From WTJD01 sp964225175 (GTDB taxonomy: Bacteria; Pseudomonadota; Gammaproteobacteria; Xanthomonadales; SZUA-36): a stretch of 33,484 nucleotides of DNA. The position numbers and the translations under genes are program-made. Shown piece after piece: positions 19,293-27,751 of this stretch (positions are counted from its first letter, which is position 1; each line of letters begins with the position of its first letter). The notes beneath the pieces are model-generated. The model saw only the letters and a program-made list of their open reading frames with translations, made no database searches and was not told the DNA's origin. The stretch spans positions 1-33,484 of the forward strand of contig CAXQNK010000016.1 of NCBI GenBank assembly GCA_964225175.1. Direction: 5' to 3'.

Positions 19293-20693
19293 ATGAATAC
19301 TGGAATTCTGACTGTTTCGTACATCCTGTCGACCATACTCTTCATACTGGCGCTTGGCGGCCTGTCCAACCAGGAAACAGCCCGACGGGGCAATTGGTAT
19401 GGCATCATCGGCATGTCTATCGCGCTCTTGGTCACGATTGTGTTCAAGGTTAACCAAGCCTACCCCGTCCTGATCGGTGCACTGCTACTGGGTGGCTCCA
19501 TCGGCTTGATCGCCGCGCGGCGGGTGCAGATGACCCAGATGCCGGAACTGGTGGCAATTTTGCATAGTCTCGTTGGCCTCGCGGCGGTCGCGGTGGGTTT
19601 CGCCAGCTTCATGGACCCAACCCGGTTGTCACATTATGTTGGCATCGAACTGACCATCCACGACGTTGAGACCTATCTGGGTATCCTGATCGGTGCCGTG
19701 ACGTTTTCAGGTTCCGTCATTGCGTTCGGCAAATTATCCGGCCGGATTGGTGGTAAGCCACTCTTGTTACCCGGGCGCCATTGGTTAAACCTGATTTTGC
19801 TCCTGGTCGTGGTGTATTACGGTGCCGCTTTTGTTGAGCAATCCGCAGCCGGGGACGGTACGCTGCCCTTGGTGGTGATGACCGCCATTGCCCTGTTTTT
19901 CGGTGTGCACATGGTCATGGCCATCGGCGGTGCCGATATGCCCGTTGTGGTGTCGATGCTCAACAGCTACTCGGGCTGGGCGGCCTCCGCGACCGGATTC
20001 ATGCTGGGTAACGATTTGTTGATCGTGACGGGCGCGTTGGTAGGCTCGAGCGGTGCCATCCTGAGCTACATCATGTGCCGGGCCATGAACCGCAAGTTCC
20101 TGGCAGTCATCGCTGGTGGTTTCGGAACCGGTGAGGGCGGCACATCATCCACCGTGGGGGAGGATCAGGGTGAAGTCGTACCCGTGAGCACCGAGGAGAC
20201 GGCCGGTCTGCTGGAATCAGCCAAGGAAGTCATGATTATTCCGGGTTATGGAATGGCTGTTGCCCAAGCGCAACATGTGGTTCACGAGATTACCCAGACT
20301 CTGCGCCAGAAAGGAGTCAACGTCCGCTTCGGTATACACCCCGTGGCAGGACGTATGCCCGGTCACATGAATGTGCTGCTCGCAGAGGCCAGAGTGCCAT
20401 ACGACATAGTCTATGAGATGGATGAAATCAATGAAGACTTCCCTGAGATTGATGTCTCGGTCGTGATCGGCGCCAATGATATCGTCAATCCCTCGGCGCT
20501 GGAGGAACCGGATGGACCCATCGGTGGGATGCCGGTGCTGGAGTGCTGGAAAGGGAAGATAACCATCGTGCTCAAGCGGTCGATGGCTACGGGATACGCA
20601 GGCGTGCAGAACCCGCTGTTTTTCAAAGAGAACACGCGTATGCTTTTTGGTGACGCGAAAGACACGCTGGAGGCGGTCTACAAGGCCCTGTAA
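19293..20693 (+). CDS. pntB: NAD(P) transhydrogenase subunit beta
   Basis: 466-residue beta subunit, partner of the preceding gene. The first ~260 residues are strongly hydrophobic membrane helices (dII), including SYILSTILFILALGGLSNQE and GVHMVMAIGGADMPVVVSML. The C-terminal third is the NADP-binding dIII domain: IIPGYGMAVAQAQHVVHE, GIHPVAGRMPGHMNVLLAEA, and GYAGVQNPLFFKENTRMLFG. The ATG at 19293 has GGGAG at 19282-19286, 6 bases away; the ATG at 19287 is too close to it. Length matches E. coli PntB (462). Overlap of the pntA stop region with this ribosome-binding site suggests coupled translation. I see no clear terminator after it. Confidence 0.96.
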   Translation: MNTGILTVSYILSTILFILALGGLSNQETARRGNWYGIIGMSIALLVTIVFKVNQAYPVLIGALLLGGSIGLIAARRVQMTQMPELVAILHSLVGLAAVAVGFASFMDPTRLSHYVGIELTIHDVETYLGILIGAVTFSGSVIAFGKLSGRIGGKPLLLPGRHWLNLILLLVVVYYGAAFVEQSAAGDGTLPLVVMTAIALFFGVHMVMAIGGADMPVVVSMLNSYSGWAASATGFMLGNDLLIVTGALVGSSGAILSYIMCRAMNRKFLAVIAGGFGTGEGGTSSTVGEDQGEVVPVSTEETAGLLESAKEVMIIPGYGMAVAQAQHVVHEITQTLRQKGVNVRFGIHPVAGRMPGHMNVLLAEARVPYDIVYEMDEINEDFPEIDVSVVIGANDIVNPSALEEPDGPIGGMPVLECWKGKITIVLKRSMATGYAGVQNPLFFKENTRMLFGDAKDTLEAVYKAL

Positions 20694-20994
20694 GCGGTTT
20701 TCGAGAGTAAGAAAAGCCACGTCGTTCCCGGACTGCTTCGCAATCGATTTCCATGGCTTACTGGCGGTTGGCGCAGCAGACCATCGAGTGGGAGATATTG
20801 AGCCGGTCCCCGGCTGGCCGATTGTTCGCGACTCACCCGATGAGGTCACCGCGCAGAGCGATGCAAGCGGGTTCTCCTGTTACCGTGAAATTTGCCTGGG
20901 CTGACTCGGGTCCAGGGCCTGAAACCGCCCGTGGAGAGGGTATTGCAAAGGTGTTAAGGTGTTGGGCCACATGAGGAGAAATTGGGAACTCACC
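20694..20994. other. Intergenic region after pntB
   Basis: 301 bases without a supported gene. A 73-codon frame at 20753 lacks a ribosome-binding site and any recognisable motif. No T-tailed hairpin was found. Confidence 0.5.
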
Positions 20995-21429
20995 ATGACC
21001 CAACCGACAATCACGACTCCCCCGCATCTTTGGATTATTGGGATACTTTCGCTTTTGTGGCACGCAGCGGGCGCTTTTGATTATTCTGCCACGCAATGGC
21101 GACTCGATGGCTATCTCAGCCAGTATACGCCGGCCCAGATGGAATATTTCGAGGCCTTTCCCAGTTGGGCGGTAGGTACTTGGGCGCTGGCGGTCTGGTC
21201 ATCCTTGCTTGGTTCATTGGCCTTACTGATGCGCAAGGCTTGGGCAGTGCATTTGTTCGTTCTCCAACTGGTCGGGCTGGCGCTCACCACGGTTTATAAT
21301 TTTGTTCTCACCGATGCTGCGGCGGTGATGGGCGGCGGGGCGCTGGTGTTCTCGTCGCTGATCTGGCTCATTGCAATTTCAATGTTGTTCTACGCGTATA
21401 AAATGATGAAACGTGGCGTCTTGAGCTAG
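20995..21429 (+). CDS. Small four-helix membrane protein, unknown function
   Basis: 144-residue integral membrane protein with four hydrophobic segments (about residues 12-28, 60-78, 84-103 and 112-134). The sequence PHLWIIGILSLLWHAAGAFDY, the P-S-W-A of FPSWAVGTWALAVW and GSLALLMRKAWAV match a widespread family of short bacterial membrane proteins, sometimes loosely labelled sugar transporter, without a known role. The start at 20995 has GGGA 7 bases upstream. An in-frame ATG at 20971 would add eight charged residues. It converges with the thiamine kinase-like gene, 18 bases apart. Confidence 0.8.
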   Translation: MTQPTITTPPHLWIIGILSLLWHAAGAFDYSATQWRLDGYLSQYTPAQMEYFEAFPSWAVGTWALAVWSSLLGSLALLMRKAWAVHLFVLQLVGLALTTVYNFVLTDAAAVMGGGALVFSSLIWLIAISMLFYAYKMMKRGVLS

Positions 21430-21447
21430 CGTCACGACATTTACCCA

Positions 21448-22275
21448 TTACAGGCTGCTGGCATCTCGAGAGGCAAACCAAAGCCATTCGAGGTAGGCGT
21501 ACGCGCTGCGGGCATGTCTGAGCATGCGCCAATCCTGTGCCGCAGGATCACGCCGGAGGTACTCAGACAGCAGCAGGCCTTCGCGCTCTTCGTCATAGAG
21601 ATTGCCATGGCAGACCACGGCCAAGTCAAACCAACGGCTGCCCATGGCGGCGTACTCCCAGTCAATGACCCAGAGTTGCCCCTGGTTATGGATCAGGTTT
21701 GCTGCCAGAAGATCGTTATGACACAGCACGCGAGGTTCGTCGGCAGATTGCAATTTTTGTGCGCCGATCAGCGCAGCACGTGCCGATATCGTTCCGGGTG
21801 GCTTTAGGTCCGTCGAGCCGGCGACCCGTAATAGTCGCTGGTAGTGCACAATTCGATCGCTCAGCGACACCTTTTGTGTGATGGCGGGAAGTGCGTGAAT
21901 TTTTCGCAGCAATCGTGCCAACTCGTCGATCCGGGCCCGGGGCGCTTCTTTTTGCTCGAGATAATCGCACACGATGCAGCCCAGTTCACTGTCGGCAAAA
22001 CGTAATTTCGGCGCGATACGATGGATCGCAGCAGCCTGCAGAGCCTGAATTTCCGCCTGTGGATCGAGCGCAGTTTGGTGGTGGGGGCTACGGTTAATTC
22101 GAATGACGTAATGATGGGAATTTGCCACCAGCACACTGTAATTATTGCTTCCTGAGCCTAAAATCTGCAGTGGCTTTGGGCAGGTAGCCGCTGGATTGAT
22201 GTCGATCCAATCCTTAAAACGGGCGAGCGTTTTCTGAAGTTTCAGGCGGACGGCTTGCGGTAACTTTTGTTCCAT
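21448..22275 (-). CDS. thiK: Thiamine kinase-like phosphotransferase
   Basis: 275-residue kinase of the choline/aminoglycoside phosphotransferase fold, almost exactly the length of E. coli ThiK (274). Visible parts are the nucleotide loop LGSGSNNYSVLV (39-50), lysine-equivalent region YVIRINR, Brenner motif LCHNDLLAANLI with catalytic Asp188, and metal-binding Asp205 in VIDWEYAAMGSRWFDLA. On sequence alone choline or another alcohol could be the substrate. The context decides for thiamine: it is the last gene of a TPP-riboswitch operon with a receptor and a PnuC-family permease. Phosphorylation would trap imported thiamine as thiamine monophosphate. Its start overlaps the permease gene by 34 bases, so translation is coupled. 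Confidence 0.82.
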   Translation of the reverse strand: MEQKLPQAVRLKLQKTLARFKDWIDINPAATCPKPLQILGSGSNNYSVLVANSHHYVIRINRSPHHQTALDPQAEIQALQAAAIHRIAPKLRFADSELGCIVCDYLEQKEAPRARIDELARLLRKIHALPAITQKVSLSDRIVHYQRLLRVAGSTDLKPPGTISARAALIGAQKLQSADEPRVLCHNDLLAANLIHNQGQLWVIDWEYAAMGSRWFDLAVVCHGNLYDEEREGLLLSEYLRRDPAAQDWRMLRHARSAYAYLEWLWFASRDASSL

Positions 22276-22817
22276 CGTTGGTATCCGAACAAGGCCAGGA
22301 CGAAATAAACAGTGTAGAGCCCCGCGGTCAATGGTAAATCGTTACCCACGTAAAGGAGGATGGCTGCGAAGTTGACGACCAGCCAGTACAACCAGTTCTC
22401 AAGAATTTTTTGTGCCGCCATCCAGGTGGTTACCACGCCACCCCAGGTGGTTAACGCATCGAGGTAAGGCCATTGACTGGTGGTCTGTCGAGTAAGCAGA
22501 TAGCCATTGAGCAATCCAAGGCTGATGATCAATGCCATCGCGATAAGGTGACGTGACCACGGCCAGGTCCGGATCGGCGCTTGTCCGCCGCTGTCTGAAC
22601 CCCGGCGCCAGTGCCACCATCCGTAAACGGCCACCCCCACATAGTAAACCTGCAGCGAGGACTGCATGTAGAGCCCGGCGTTCCAGAAAAGAATTGCAAA
22701 AATCAGGGTGCTCACGCCGCCGAAAAGCCAGCACCATGGGTTTTCCCTGACGGCCCGCACGAGGACTCCCACGCCGGTCAAGACGGCTACGATTTCCCAT
22801 GGCGTCGTACTCATCAT
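22242..22817 (-). CDS. pnuT: PnuC-family vitamin permease, probably thiamine (PnuT)
   Basis: 191-residue inner-membrane protein of the PnuC family of facilitators, which move vitamins down a gradient maintained by later phosphorylation. About six or seven hydrophobic segments are visible. Family features include VYGWWHWRRG and the C-terminal block QKILENWLYWLVVN, which forms the substrate site in PnuC structures. PnuC itself carries nicotinamide riboside, but this copy sits between a TonB receptor and a thiamine-kinase-like gene under a TPP riboswitch, the known arrangement for the thiamine-specific branch (PnuT). It starts 4 bases after the receptor stop (ATG 22817 or 22814). Confidence 0.87.
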   Translation of the reverse strand: MMSTTPWEIVAVLTGVGVLVRAVRENPWCWLFGGVSTLIFAILFWNAGLYMQSSLQVYYVGVAVYGWWHWRRGSDSGGQAPIRTWPWSRHLIAMALIISLGLLNGYLLTRQTTSQWPYLDALTTWGGVVTTWMAAQKILENWLYWLVVNFAAILLYVGNDLPLTAGLYTVYFVLALFGYQRWNKSYRKPSA

Positions 22818-22821
22818 GAAC

Positions 22822-24915
22822 TCAGAGGTTGACTCTAAGGCTCACGCCGATTTGACGCGGATCGCCGAATTGAAAATAGGGCTCGAGGGCATATTCCTTG
22901 CGCGGGTCATTGCCGAAGCTGCCAAAGCCACGGACATAATAATCGGTGTCACCGAGATTGCGGACCCACAGCGCCGCCGCCCAGCGGTCTTGGGTATAGC
23001 CCAACCTGAGATGAAGCAATGAATAAGCCGTGGAGCGTGTTTCGTGACGGTCTGAAAAATAAAAGTCGTCTTTTCCTTCGAGTTCTGCGTGGAAAGACCA
23101 ACCATGGCCCAGGGTGAAATGCGCACCGGCAGCATATTGATAATGCGGAGCATGTGCCTGATCCCTGCCCTTGAGGTCGACGCCGTCTGCGTTGACGTAC
23201 CGTTCGAATTCCGCCTCGAGCAGTCCAAGACTGCCGAACAGTCGCAGACGATTGGTCACCTGCCAGTCCACTTCCCACTCAAGACCAAGATTGATCCCGG
23301 ATGCCGCATTCCCCGTATAGTCAATGAAGGCGGTGCTGCCATCCTCGCGGGGGATGACCAATGACCCCTTGACCTGCTGATCCCTGCGTTGCATGAAAAA
23401 GAACGCCACACGGGTGGTCAAGGATCCTTCAAGCAGCCGGGCCTTGTGGCCTGCCTCGTAGTTCAGTAGCAGCTCCTCGTCGTAGAACGCGAGCGAACTG
23501 TCAGCGCCGGGCAGTCCGCCCAGGTCCGGTGCGGAGAGAATGCCGGCATTGACGCCATTGGCCCGGTAGCCGCGGGAAATGCTGGCATAGAGCAAATGAT
23601 CATGGGCCGTGGTGTACTCGAGCGCCACTTTCCCGCCCCACAGGGTCTTGGATGGCCCGCTTTCGACCCCGTTGACGTCCTGGTAGTCACTCGAGCGTCT
23701 GGCCACGCGCAAACCCGCGGCCAGGGTCAAGGGCGGTCTCAGGTGGACATCCATCTGCCCAAACAGCGCGATGGTGCTGGCCCCATAGTCACTCCTGAAA
23801 TCCTGGCTCAGATAGGTGTAGCGTCGCTGCAGTGATTCGTCGTCCTTGAGCTGGTAAGCGCCGACGACCCAATCGGCCGGAACCTCATCGAGCAGCAGTG
23901 GCCGGGAGGAGACCAGGCGGGCTTGGGCGCTGTGGCTGTCCCGTTGTCTGAGGTACTGATCAAAGGATGAGTATTCCCAGCCCGGAGCTATTCCAACAAA
24001 ACTCCAGTCTTCGTCATAGCTGTATTCAGTGTCGCTGCTTGCTGCACTAAGCAGAACTTCCAGGGCGGCGGAGCCTAGCTCGCGTTGCCACTTGATTGCC
24101 CCCGCGGACAGATCAATGGTGTCTCGCCCAGGCTGATCCGATAGCGTGGTTCTCGTATTATCGAGGGAGAAGGCGTCATAGCCGTTGTCTACCGTGGCGC
24201 GGAACAGCGTAAGATCCAGCCGATCGCGTTCGCCCAGCCACCGCAAACGCCCCCTGGTCATGCGCTCGTCCCGGCCGTTGGTGCTCTGGCTGTCGAGGTA
24301 TGCGTTGTTGATGAATCCGTCGCTGCGATTGCGGTTTGTGGCCAATCGGAACGCCCATCGCTCCGAGATTGGGCCAGTCATCATCGCGCCGAGGGATTGT
24401 GTTGTGTAATCTCCCGCGGAGGCATTGATGGAGGCCCGGAACGTTTCCTCCGGGGCTGCGGACCGAATATTGATCAGTCCGGCCAGGGCGTTGGCGCCGT
24501 GGAGCGTGCCCTGCGGGCCGCGAAGTACTTCGACCTGCTCAACGTCAAACAGTCCGCCAGCGGTTCCAAGGCCGCTCAAGTCGATGTCATCGATCAACAG
24601 GCCGACTGATGGATTGAGTGGTTCAACGAACTGGCTGCGCTCGCCGATGCCGCGAATCTGGTAAAAGCGGGCCCGTGAAGTACCTGCTGAGAAGTTGACG
24701 TTGGGCATGAGAGCCAGAATGTTTTCAAGGTGACGCGCTTCTCGCAGTTCAATGGTCTCATCATCGACGATGCTTGTGCTGTTGGCCTGCCTCAGCAGTG
24801 CCACCTCCCTCAGTTCGGCCGTGACGGTCACCTCCTCGAGGTCGCCAGCGTACAGCGACCATGAAGCGGCTGGCAGCAGCAGGAGCAGTCGGATTGCGAT
24901 GAGCAATTTCGGCAT
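22822..24915 (-). CDS. TonB-dependent receptor, probably for thiamine
   Basis: 697-residue outer-membrane TonB-dependent receptor. It has a signal peptide (LLIAIRLLLLLPAASWSLYA), a TonB-box-like DLEEVTVTAELRE, and a plug domain with YQIRGIGERSQFVEP, VGLLIDDIDLSG and VEQVEVLRGPQGTLHGANAL. A 22-stranded barrel follows, closing with QFGDPRQIGVSLRVNL. The ligand is inferred from the TPP riboswitch immediately upstream and the downstream permease and kinase: thiamine or a thiamine phosphate. The ATG at 24915 has GGAGAG 5 bases upstream, and that site can be masked by an upstream pyrimidine-rich segment (see the hairpin entry). Confidence 0.93.
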   Translation of the reverse strand: MPKLLIAIRLLLLLPAASWSLYAGDLEEVTVTAELREVALLRQANSTSIVDDETIELREARHLENILALMPNVNFSAGTSRARFYQIRGIGERSQFVEPLNPSVGLLIDDIDLSGLGTAGGLFDVEQVEVLRGPQGTLHGANALAGLINIRSAAPEETFRASINASAGDYTTQSLGAMMTGPISERWAFRLATNRNRSDGFINNAYLDSQSTNGRDERMTRGRLRWLGERDRLDLTLFRATVDNGYDAFSLDNTRTTLSDQPGRDTIDLSAGAIKWQRELGSAALEVLLSAASSDTEYSYDEDWSFVGIAPGWEYSSFDQYLRQRDSHSAQARLVSSRPLLLDEVPADWVVGAYQLKDDESLQRRYTYLSQDFRSDYGASTIALFGQMDVHLRPPLTLAAGLRVARRSSDYQDVNGVESGPSKTLWGGKVALEYTTAHDHLLYASISRGYRANGVNAGILSAPDLGGLPGADSSLAFYDEELLLNYEAGHKARLLEGSLTTRVAFFFMQRRDQQVKGSLVIPREDGSTAFIDYTGNAASGINLGLEWEVDWQVTNRLRLFGSLGLLEAEFERYVNADGVDLKGRDQAHAPHYQYAAGAHFTLGHGWSFHAELEGKDDFYFSDRHETRSTAYSLLHLRLGYTQDRWAAALWVRNLGDTDYYVRGFGSFGNDPRKEYALEPYFQFGDPRQIGVSLRVNL

Positions 24916-24917
24916 AT

Positions 24918-24943
24918 GGCTCTCCGTGCGGGGGGAGGAGGCC
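24918..24943 (-). promoter_or_regulatory. Putative ribosome-binding-site sequestering hairpin
   Basis: On the transcript, GGCCUCC (complement of 24937-24943) can pair with GGAGAGCC (24918-24925), leaving one bulged A. The second arm contains the ribosome-binding site of the receptor gene, 2 bases before its ATG. It lies 14 bases after the riboswitch aptamer, so ligand binding could switch translation. There is no T tract, so transcription termination looks unlikely. Confidence 0.6.
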
Positions 24944-24957
24944 GTTGATGCAAGCTC

Positions 24958-25039
24958 ACCATTCCTACGCCAGCACGATCTGGGTCAGGTTCAAAGGGTT
25001 CGCTCGAACGAGCGTCTCAGGCTTTGGCCACCCCTTGGT
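24958..25039 (-). promoter_or_regulatory. TPP (thiamine pyrophosphate) riboswitch
   Basis: Minus-strand aptamer with all the conserved TPP blocks in order: AGGGGTGG, GCCTGAGA, a hairpin GCTCGTTCGAGC, then AACCCTTTGAACCTGA, CCAG...CTGG (P4) and GCGTAGGAA. P1 can be closed by ACCA (25036-25039) with TGGT (24958-24961). It sits 43-125 bases before the TonB receptor start and should lower expression of the operon when TPP is abundant. Confidence 0.95.
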
Positions 25040-25047
25040 TAGCAGGC

Positions 25048-25076
25048 AGTATAGTTGTCGCGACGCCGGCCGACAA
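25048..25076 (-). promoter_or_regulatory. Sigma70-like promoter of the thiamine operon
   Basis: Minus strand: -35 TTGTCG (complement of 25071-25076), 17-bp spacer, -10 TATACT (complement of 25048-25053). Transcription would start near 25041, just at the 5' edge of the riboswitch aptamer. It lies between the photolyase stop codon and the aptamer. Confidence 0.7.
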
Positions 25077-25100
25077 ATACCGCTTGGATCAGTGCGGATT

Positions 25101-26594
25101 TCAGCTTCTCCGGTTCTTGCGGCCTGGCTTTTTTCTTGAGCCATGCCTGGCAAGGACTTGCCTGGATTCTTCGCGCGCCTCGATTGTTTTTCGGATGCTG
25201 CTGACTCGCCGCCTCGCCTCCCGGCTGGCCTGTGCATGGTCAACGATCGGATTTGAGTAATGACCGCCCGGTCGCAGACCGGCAGCAGACAGCTCAGTTG
25301 GTGAGAGAGTTTCGGGGCGCGCCAGGGCATTTCCTGTCAACGCCGAGAGTTCCGGGCACCAGCGGTGAATAAAATGGCCTTCGGGGTCATGGTCGAGCAC
25401 CTGCTTGGCAGGAGAATAAATGCGGAGCGTATTAATGCCTGTCGTTCCCGATTGCATCTGGAATTGGTTGTAATGAATCCCGGGTTCGTAGTCCAGAAAT
25501 TGCCGGGCCAGCCAGGGAGCCGTTCGCCGCCAGTCCAGCCAGAGATCGTAGCTTGCGAAGCTGACCAGCATCGCGCGCATGCGGAAATTGATCCACTTCC
25601 TCTCTCTCAATGCGCGCATGCACGCATCGACCATGGGGACTCCTGTTCGGCCTTCCTTCCAGGCCGAAAAATGGTTCTCGTTGAATTCATCTTCTCGAAG
25701 CCCATCACAGGCGCGTTGCATGTTCTCGAATTCGATCGAAGGCTGATCCTCGAGCTTCTGGATGAAATGACAATGCCAGCGCAGTCTTTTACCAAAAGCA
25801 GCCAGGGACTTCAGCCAGTGAGGCGGGCGATCAGCCTGTTCACGCAATGCCTCACTGCGCTCCTGTGTCGCCTGCAGCACGGTTCGCATCGAAATATTTC
25901 CCCAGGCCAGGTAGGGACTGATTCGAGCGCAGGCCCGCCCCGCGGTCACCGGGCTGGACATTTCGGTGGCGTAATTCTGTCCTCGTTGATAGAGGAATGA
26001 CTCCAATGTTTCTCTCGCAACAGCCTCACCACCCCGCTGTATGGGCGATGAGGATGGCTGCTCGGGTTCGGGCAAACACCGCTCCACCGCAAACCGGGTG
26101 TCGGGGGATCTGAAGCCCGAGGGGACGGGCGTGACCGGTTCCTGCATTCGGGCGCGCCAGCGCGCAGACCAACCGTCCCGCTCCGCCTGCCCCCGAAAAA
26201 CGCCATGCTGAGGGAACTCAATCCATTGAATGCCGCGTTCGATCACCCAGGATCGAACCGCCTTGTCACGAGTAAACGTCATGCCGTTACCCGTCTCCTG
26301 GTGGCTGAGCAATTGATCAAATGGCCAGGCCTCGTAGAGTCGATCAAGGGTGTCGACTGCCTCCCCCTCTGTATAGATCAGGCGGCCGCCAAGAGCGCTG
26401 ATCTCGGTACGCAAGTGGGCGAGTGACTGGAGGATGAATTGCTCGTGGCAGGGTGCGAAATCGATCGCTGCACGGATTGAGGGCTCGGCGATATACAAGG
26501 CGATGCATTCGGATTGGCTGGCCTTTGCCAACGCCCTGTGGTCGGAAATTCTCAGGTCACGCTTGAGCCAGGCAACACTTCTCATAGGCAGCAT
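25101..26594 (-). CDS. Cryptochrome/photolyase-family FAD-binding protein
   Basis: 497-residue blue-light flavoprotein of the DNA photolyase/cryptochrome family. The N-terminal alpha/beta antenna domain starts VAWLKRDLRISDHRALA and includes GGRLIYTEGEAVDTL. The helical FAD domain contains RISPYLAWGNISMRT, SAWKEGRTGVPMVDACMRAL and WINFRMRAMLVSFASYDLWL, covering the FAD-binding and Trp-rich positions. The C-terminus is basic (RHGSRKKPGRKNRRS). It probably repairs UV-induced pyrimidine dimers, but a cryptochrome-like sensor role cannot be excluded, since segments such as HYNQFQMQSGTTGINTLRIY differ from E. coli PhrB. ATG 26594 overlaps the upstream stop (TGATG); ATG 26585 is an alternative. Confidence 0.88.
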   Translation of the reverse strand: MLPMRSVAWLKRDLRISDHRALAKASQSECIALYIAEPSIRAAIDFAPCHEQFILQSLAHLRTEISALGGRLIYTEGEAVDTLDRLYEAWPFDQLLSHQETGNGMTFTRDKAVRSWVIERGIQWIEFPQHGVFRGQAERDGWSARWRARMQEPVTPVPSGFRSPDTRFAVERCLPEPEQPSSSPIQRGGEAVARETLESFLYQRGQNYATEMSSPVTAGRACARISPYLAWGNISMRTVLQATQERSEALREQADRPPHWLKSLAAFGKRLRWHCHFIQKLEDQPSIEFENMQRACDGLREDEFNENHFSAWKEGRTGVPMVDACMRALRERKWINFRMRAMLVSFASYDLWLDWRRTAPWLARQFLDYEPGIHYNQFQMQSGTTGINTLRIYSPAKQVLDHDPEGHFIHRWCPELSALTGNALARPETLSPTELSAAGLRPGGHYSNPIVDHAQASREARRRVSSIRKTIEAREESRQVLARHGSRKKPGRKNRRS

Positions 26595-27130
26595 CAAGCC
26601 TTCTCGGAGAGATATTCTTGACTCAGCTCAACGTATTTCGCCGCAGTGTAACTGAAAAAAGATCGTTCCCGGTCATTCAGGGCCCGAACCGGTCTGGCAG
26701 GCCGGCCGACATAGAGTTGCCCGCTTTTCAGCACCTTGCCGGGGGTGACCAGGCTGCCCGCGCCAATCACCACCTCGTCCTCAATCACCACTCCATCAAG
26801 CACAACGCTGGCGATGCCGATCAGTATGCGGTTGCCAAGGGTGCAGCCATGCAGGGTGACCGAGTGACCAATCGTGACCTCGTCGCCGATGATGAGTGGG
26901 TAACCGCCGGGGTTGTGCGGACCGTCATGAGTGACGTGCAGCACGGAGTTGTCCTGGACGCTGGTGCGTTTTCCGATCCGAATGCGGTGGACGTCGCCGC
27001 GTATTACCGCGCCCGGCCACGCAGAACACTGGTCACCCATGACCACATCCCCGATAAGGCAAGCGGCGGGGTCAACGTAAACATCCTTGCCGAGACGCGG
27101 TAATTTTGAATGATATGGCCTGATACTCAC
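26594..27130 (-). CDS. Gamma-carbonic-anhydrase-like left-handed beta-helix protein (YrdA/PaaY type)
   Basis: 178-residue hexapeptide-repeat protein of the gamma-carbonic anhydrase family. Left-handed beta-helix turns are evident (IGDVVMGDQCSAWPGAVIRGD, IRIGKRTSVQDNSVLHVTHD, IGDEVTIGHSVTLHGCTLG, IGAGSLVTPGKVL). The three metal-ligand histidines of the family are in VLHVTHD and IGHSVTLHGC. These proteins bind Zn or Fe; many show weak or no carbonic anhydrase activity, and some act as CoA thioesterases. The start is GTG 27130 (SIRPYHSKLPRLG follows), with GAGG 6 bases upstream and standard family length. A longer frame to 27331 adds sequence unlike the family. Its TGA overlaps the photolyase ATG. 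Confidence 0.9.
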   Translation of the reverse strand: MSIRPYHSKLPRLGKDVYVDPAACLIGDVVMGDQCSAWPGAVIRGDVHRIRIGKRTSVQDNSVLHVTHDGPHNPGGYPLIIGDEVTIGHSVTLHGCTLGNRILIGIASVVLDGVVIEDEVVIGAGSLVTPGKVLKSGQLYVGRPARPVRALNDRERSFFSYTAAKYVELSQEYLSEKA

Positions 27131-27751
27131 TGGCAACCTCGGTGACTTGGCAGGGGTGTATTTTAGCCTTTTACGTGGCCCCTTCCATGCATTTGCGCGG
27201 AAGATTGATCGGGCTTCTTGATGCAAGTACCCATGTTTGTAATGACATCGGGACACGGCTTTCGCGAACGAGCCTACCGGCAATGGCTGAATATAGCCGG
27301 GCTGACAGCCGAATTTAAGACCAGATCCCATGAGTCACTTTGGCCGTGGTTTTCCCTGATTCGGGCACGTCCGCCTTGCTTTCCAAGAACATATTGAACC
27401 GACGCTGCGACCGACATCCAAGCACGAGGACCCTGGGTGGGTCGCACTGGTCGGGGACAGACCAATGGTTGTTCCTTTCCCGGGCTTGCCGGCTGGTTGG
27501 GAGGCAACCCGCATTCCGAGCAGAGGCCAGTCTTAGGCGTCGATGCAGTCGATTGCACTGGGCGTTGGCAGGTTTTCCGGAGGTCCGGAGCAGTGCATAC
27601 ACCCATCTGAAAAATCGCTAAGATAGTGTGAAAGTTCGTAGCGGAGCAAAAAGTGTAATGGAATGCTCTCGGCAACTGTGGGCATTCCGAGCAGAGTCTG
27701 CGCGACCCTCCGCGCCTGCATCACTGATTGAGAAGGTTTGGTTAGAATTCA
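27131..27751. other. 621-bp intergenic region
   Basis: Divergent spacer. Frames on both strands are open for 60-130 codons but none has a ribosome-binding site or family motifs, and they overlap each other. A 15-bp direct repeat GCATTCCGAGCAGAG occurs at 27511-27525 and 27682-27696. I see no tRNA or T-tailed hairpin and no Pho box. Confidence 0.5.

Noticed and set aside
20217..20849. 210-codon frame antisense to the pntB C-terminus
   Set aside because: It mirrors the conserved NADP-binding domain of PntB and has no independent support.
20753..20974. 73-codon plus-strand frame after pntB
   Set aside because: No ribosome-binding site, no motif, arginine/proline-rich composition typical of chance frames in GC-rich DNA.
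27274..27675. 133-codon minus-strand frame in the 27131-27751 gap
   Set aside because: Overlaps other open frames of similar length, no ribosome-binding site or recognisable family.
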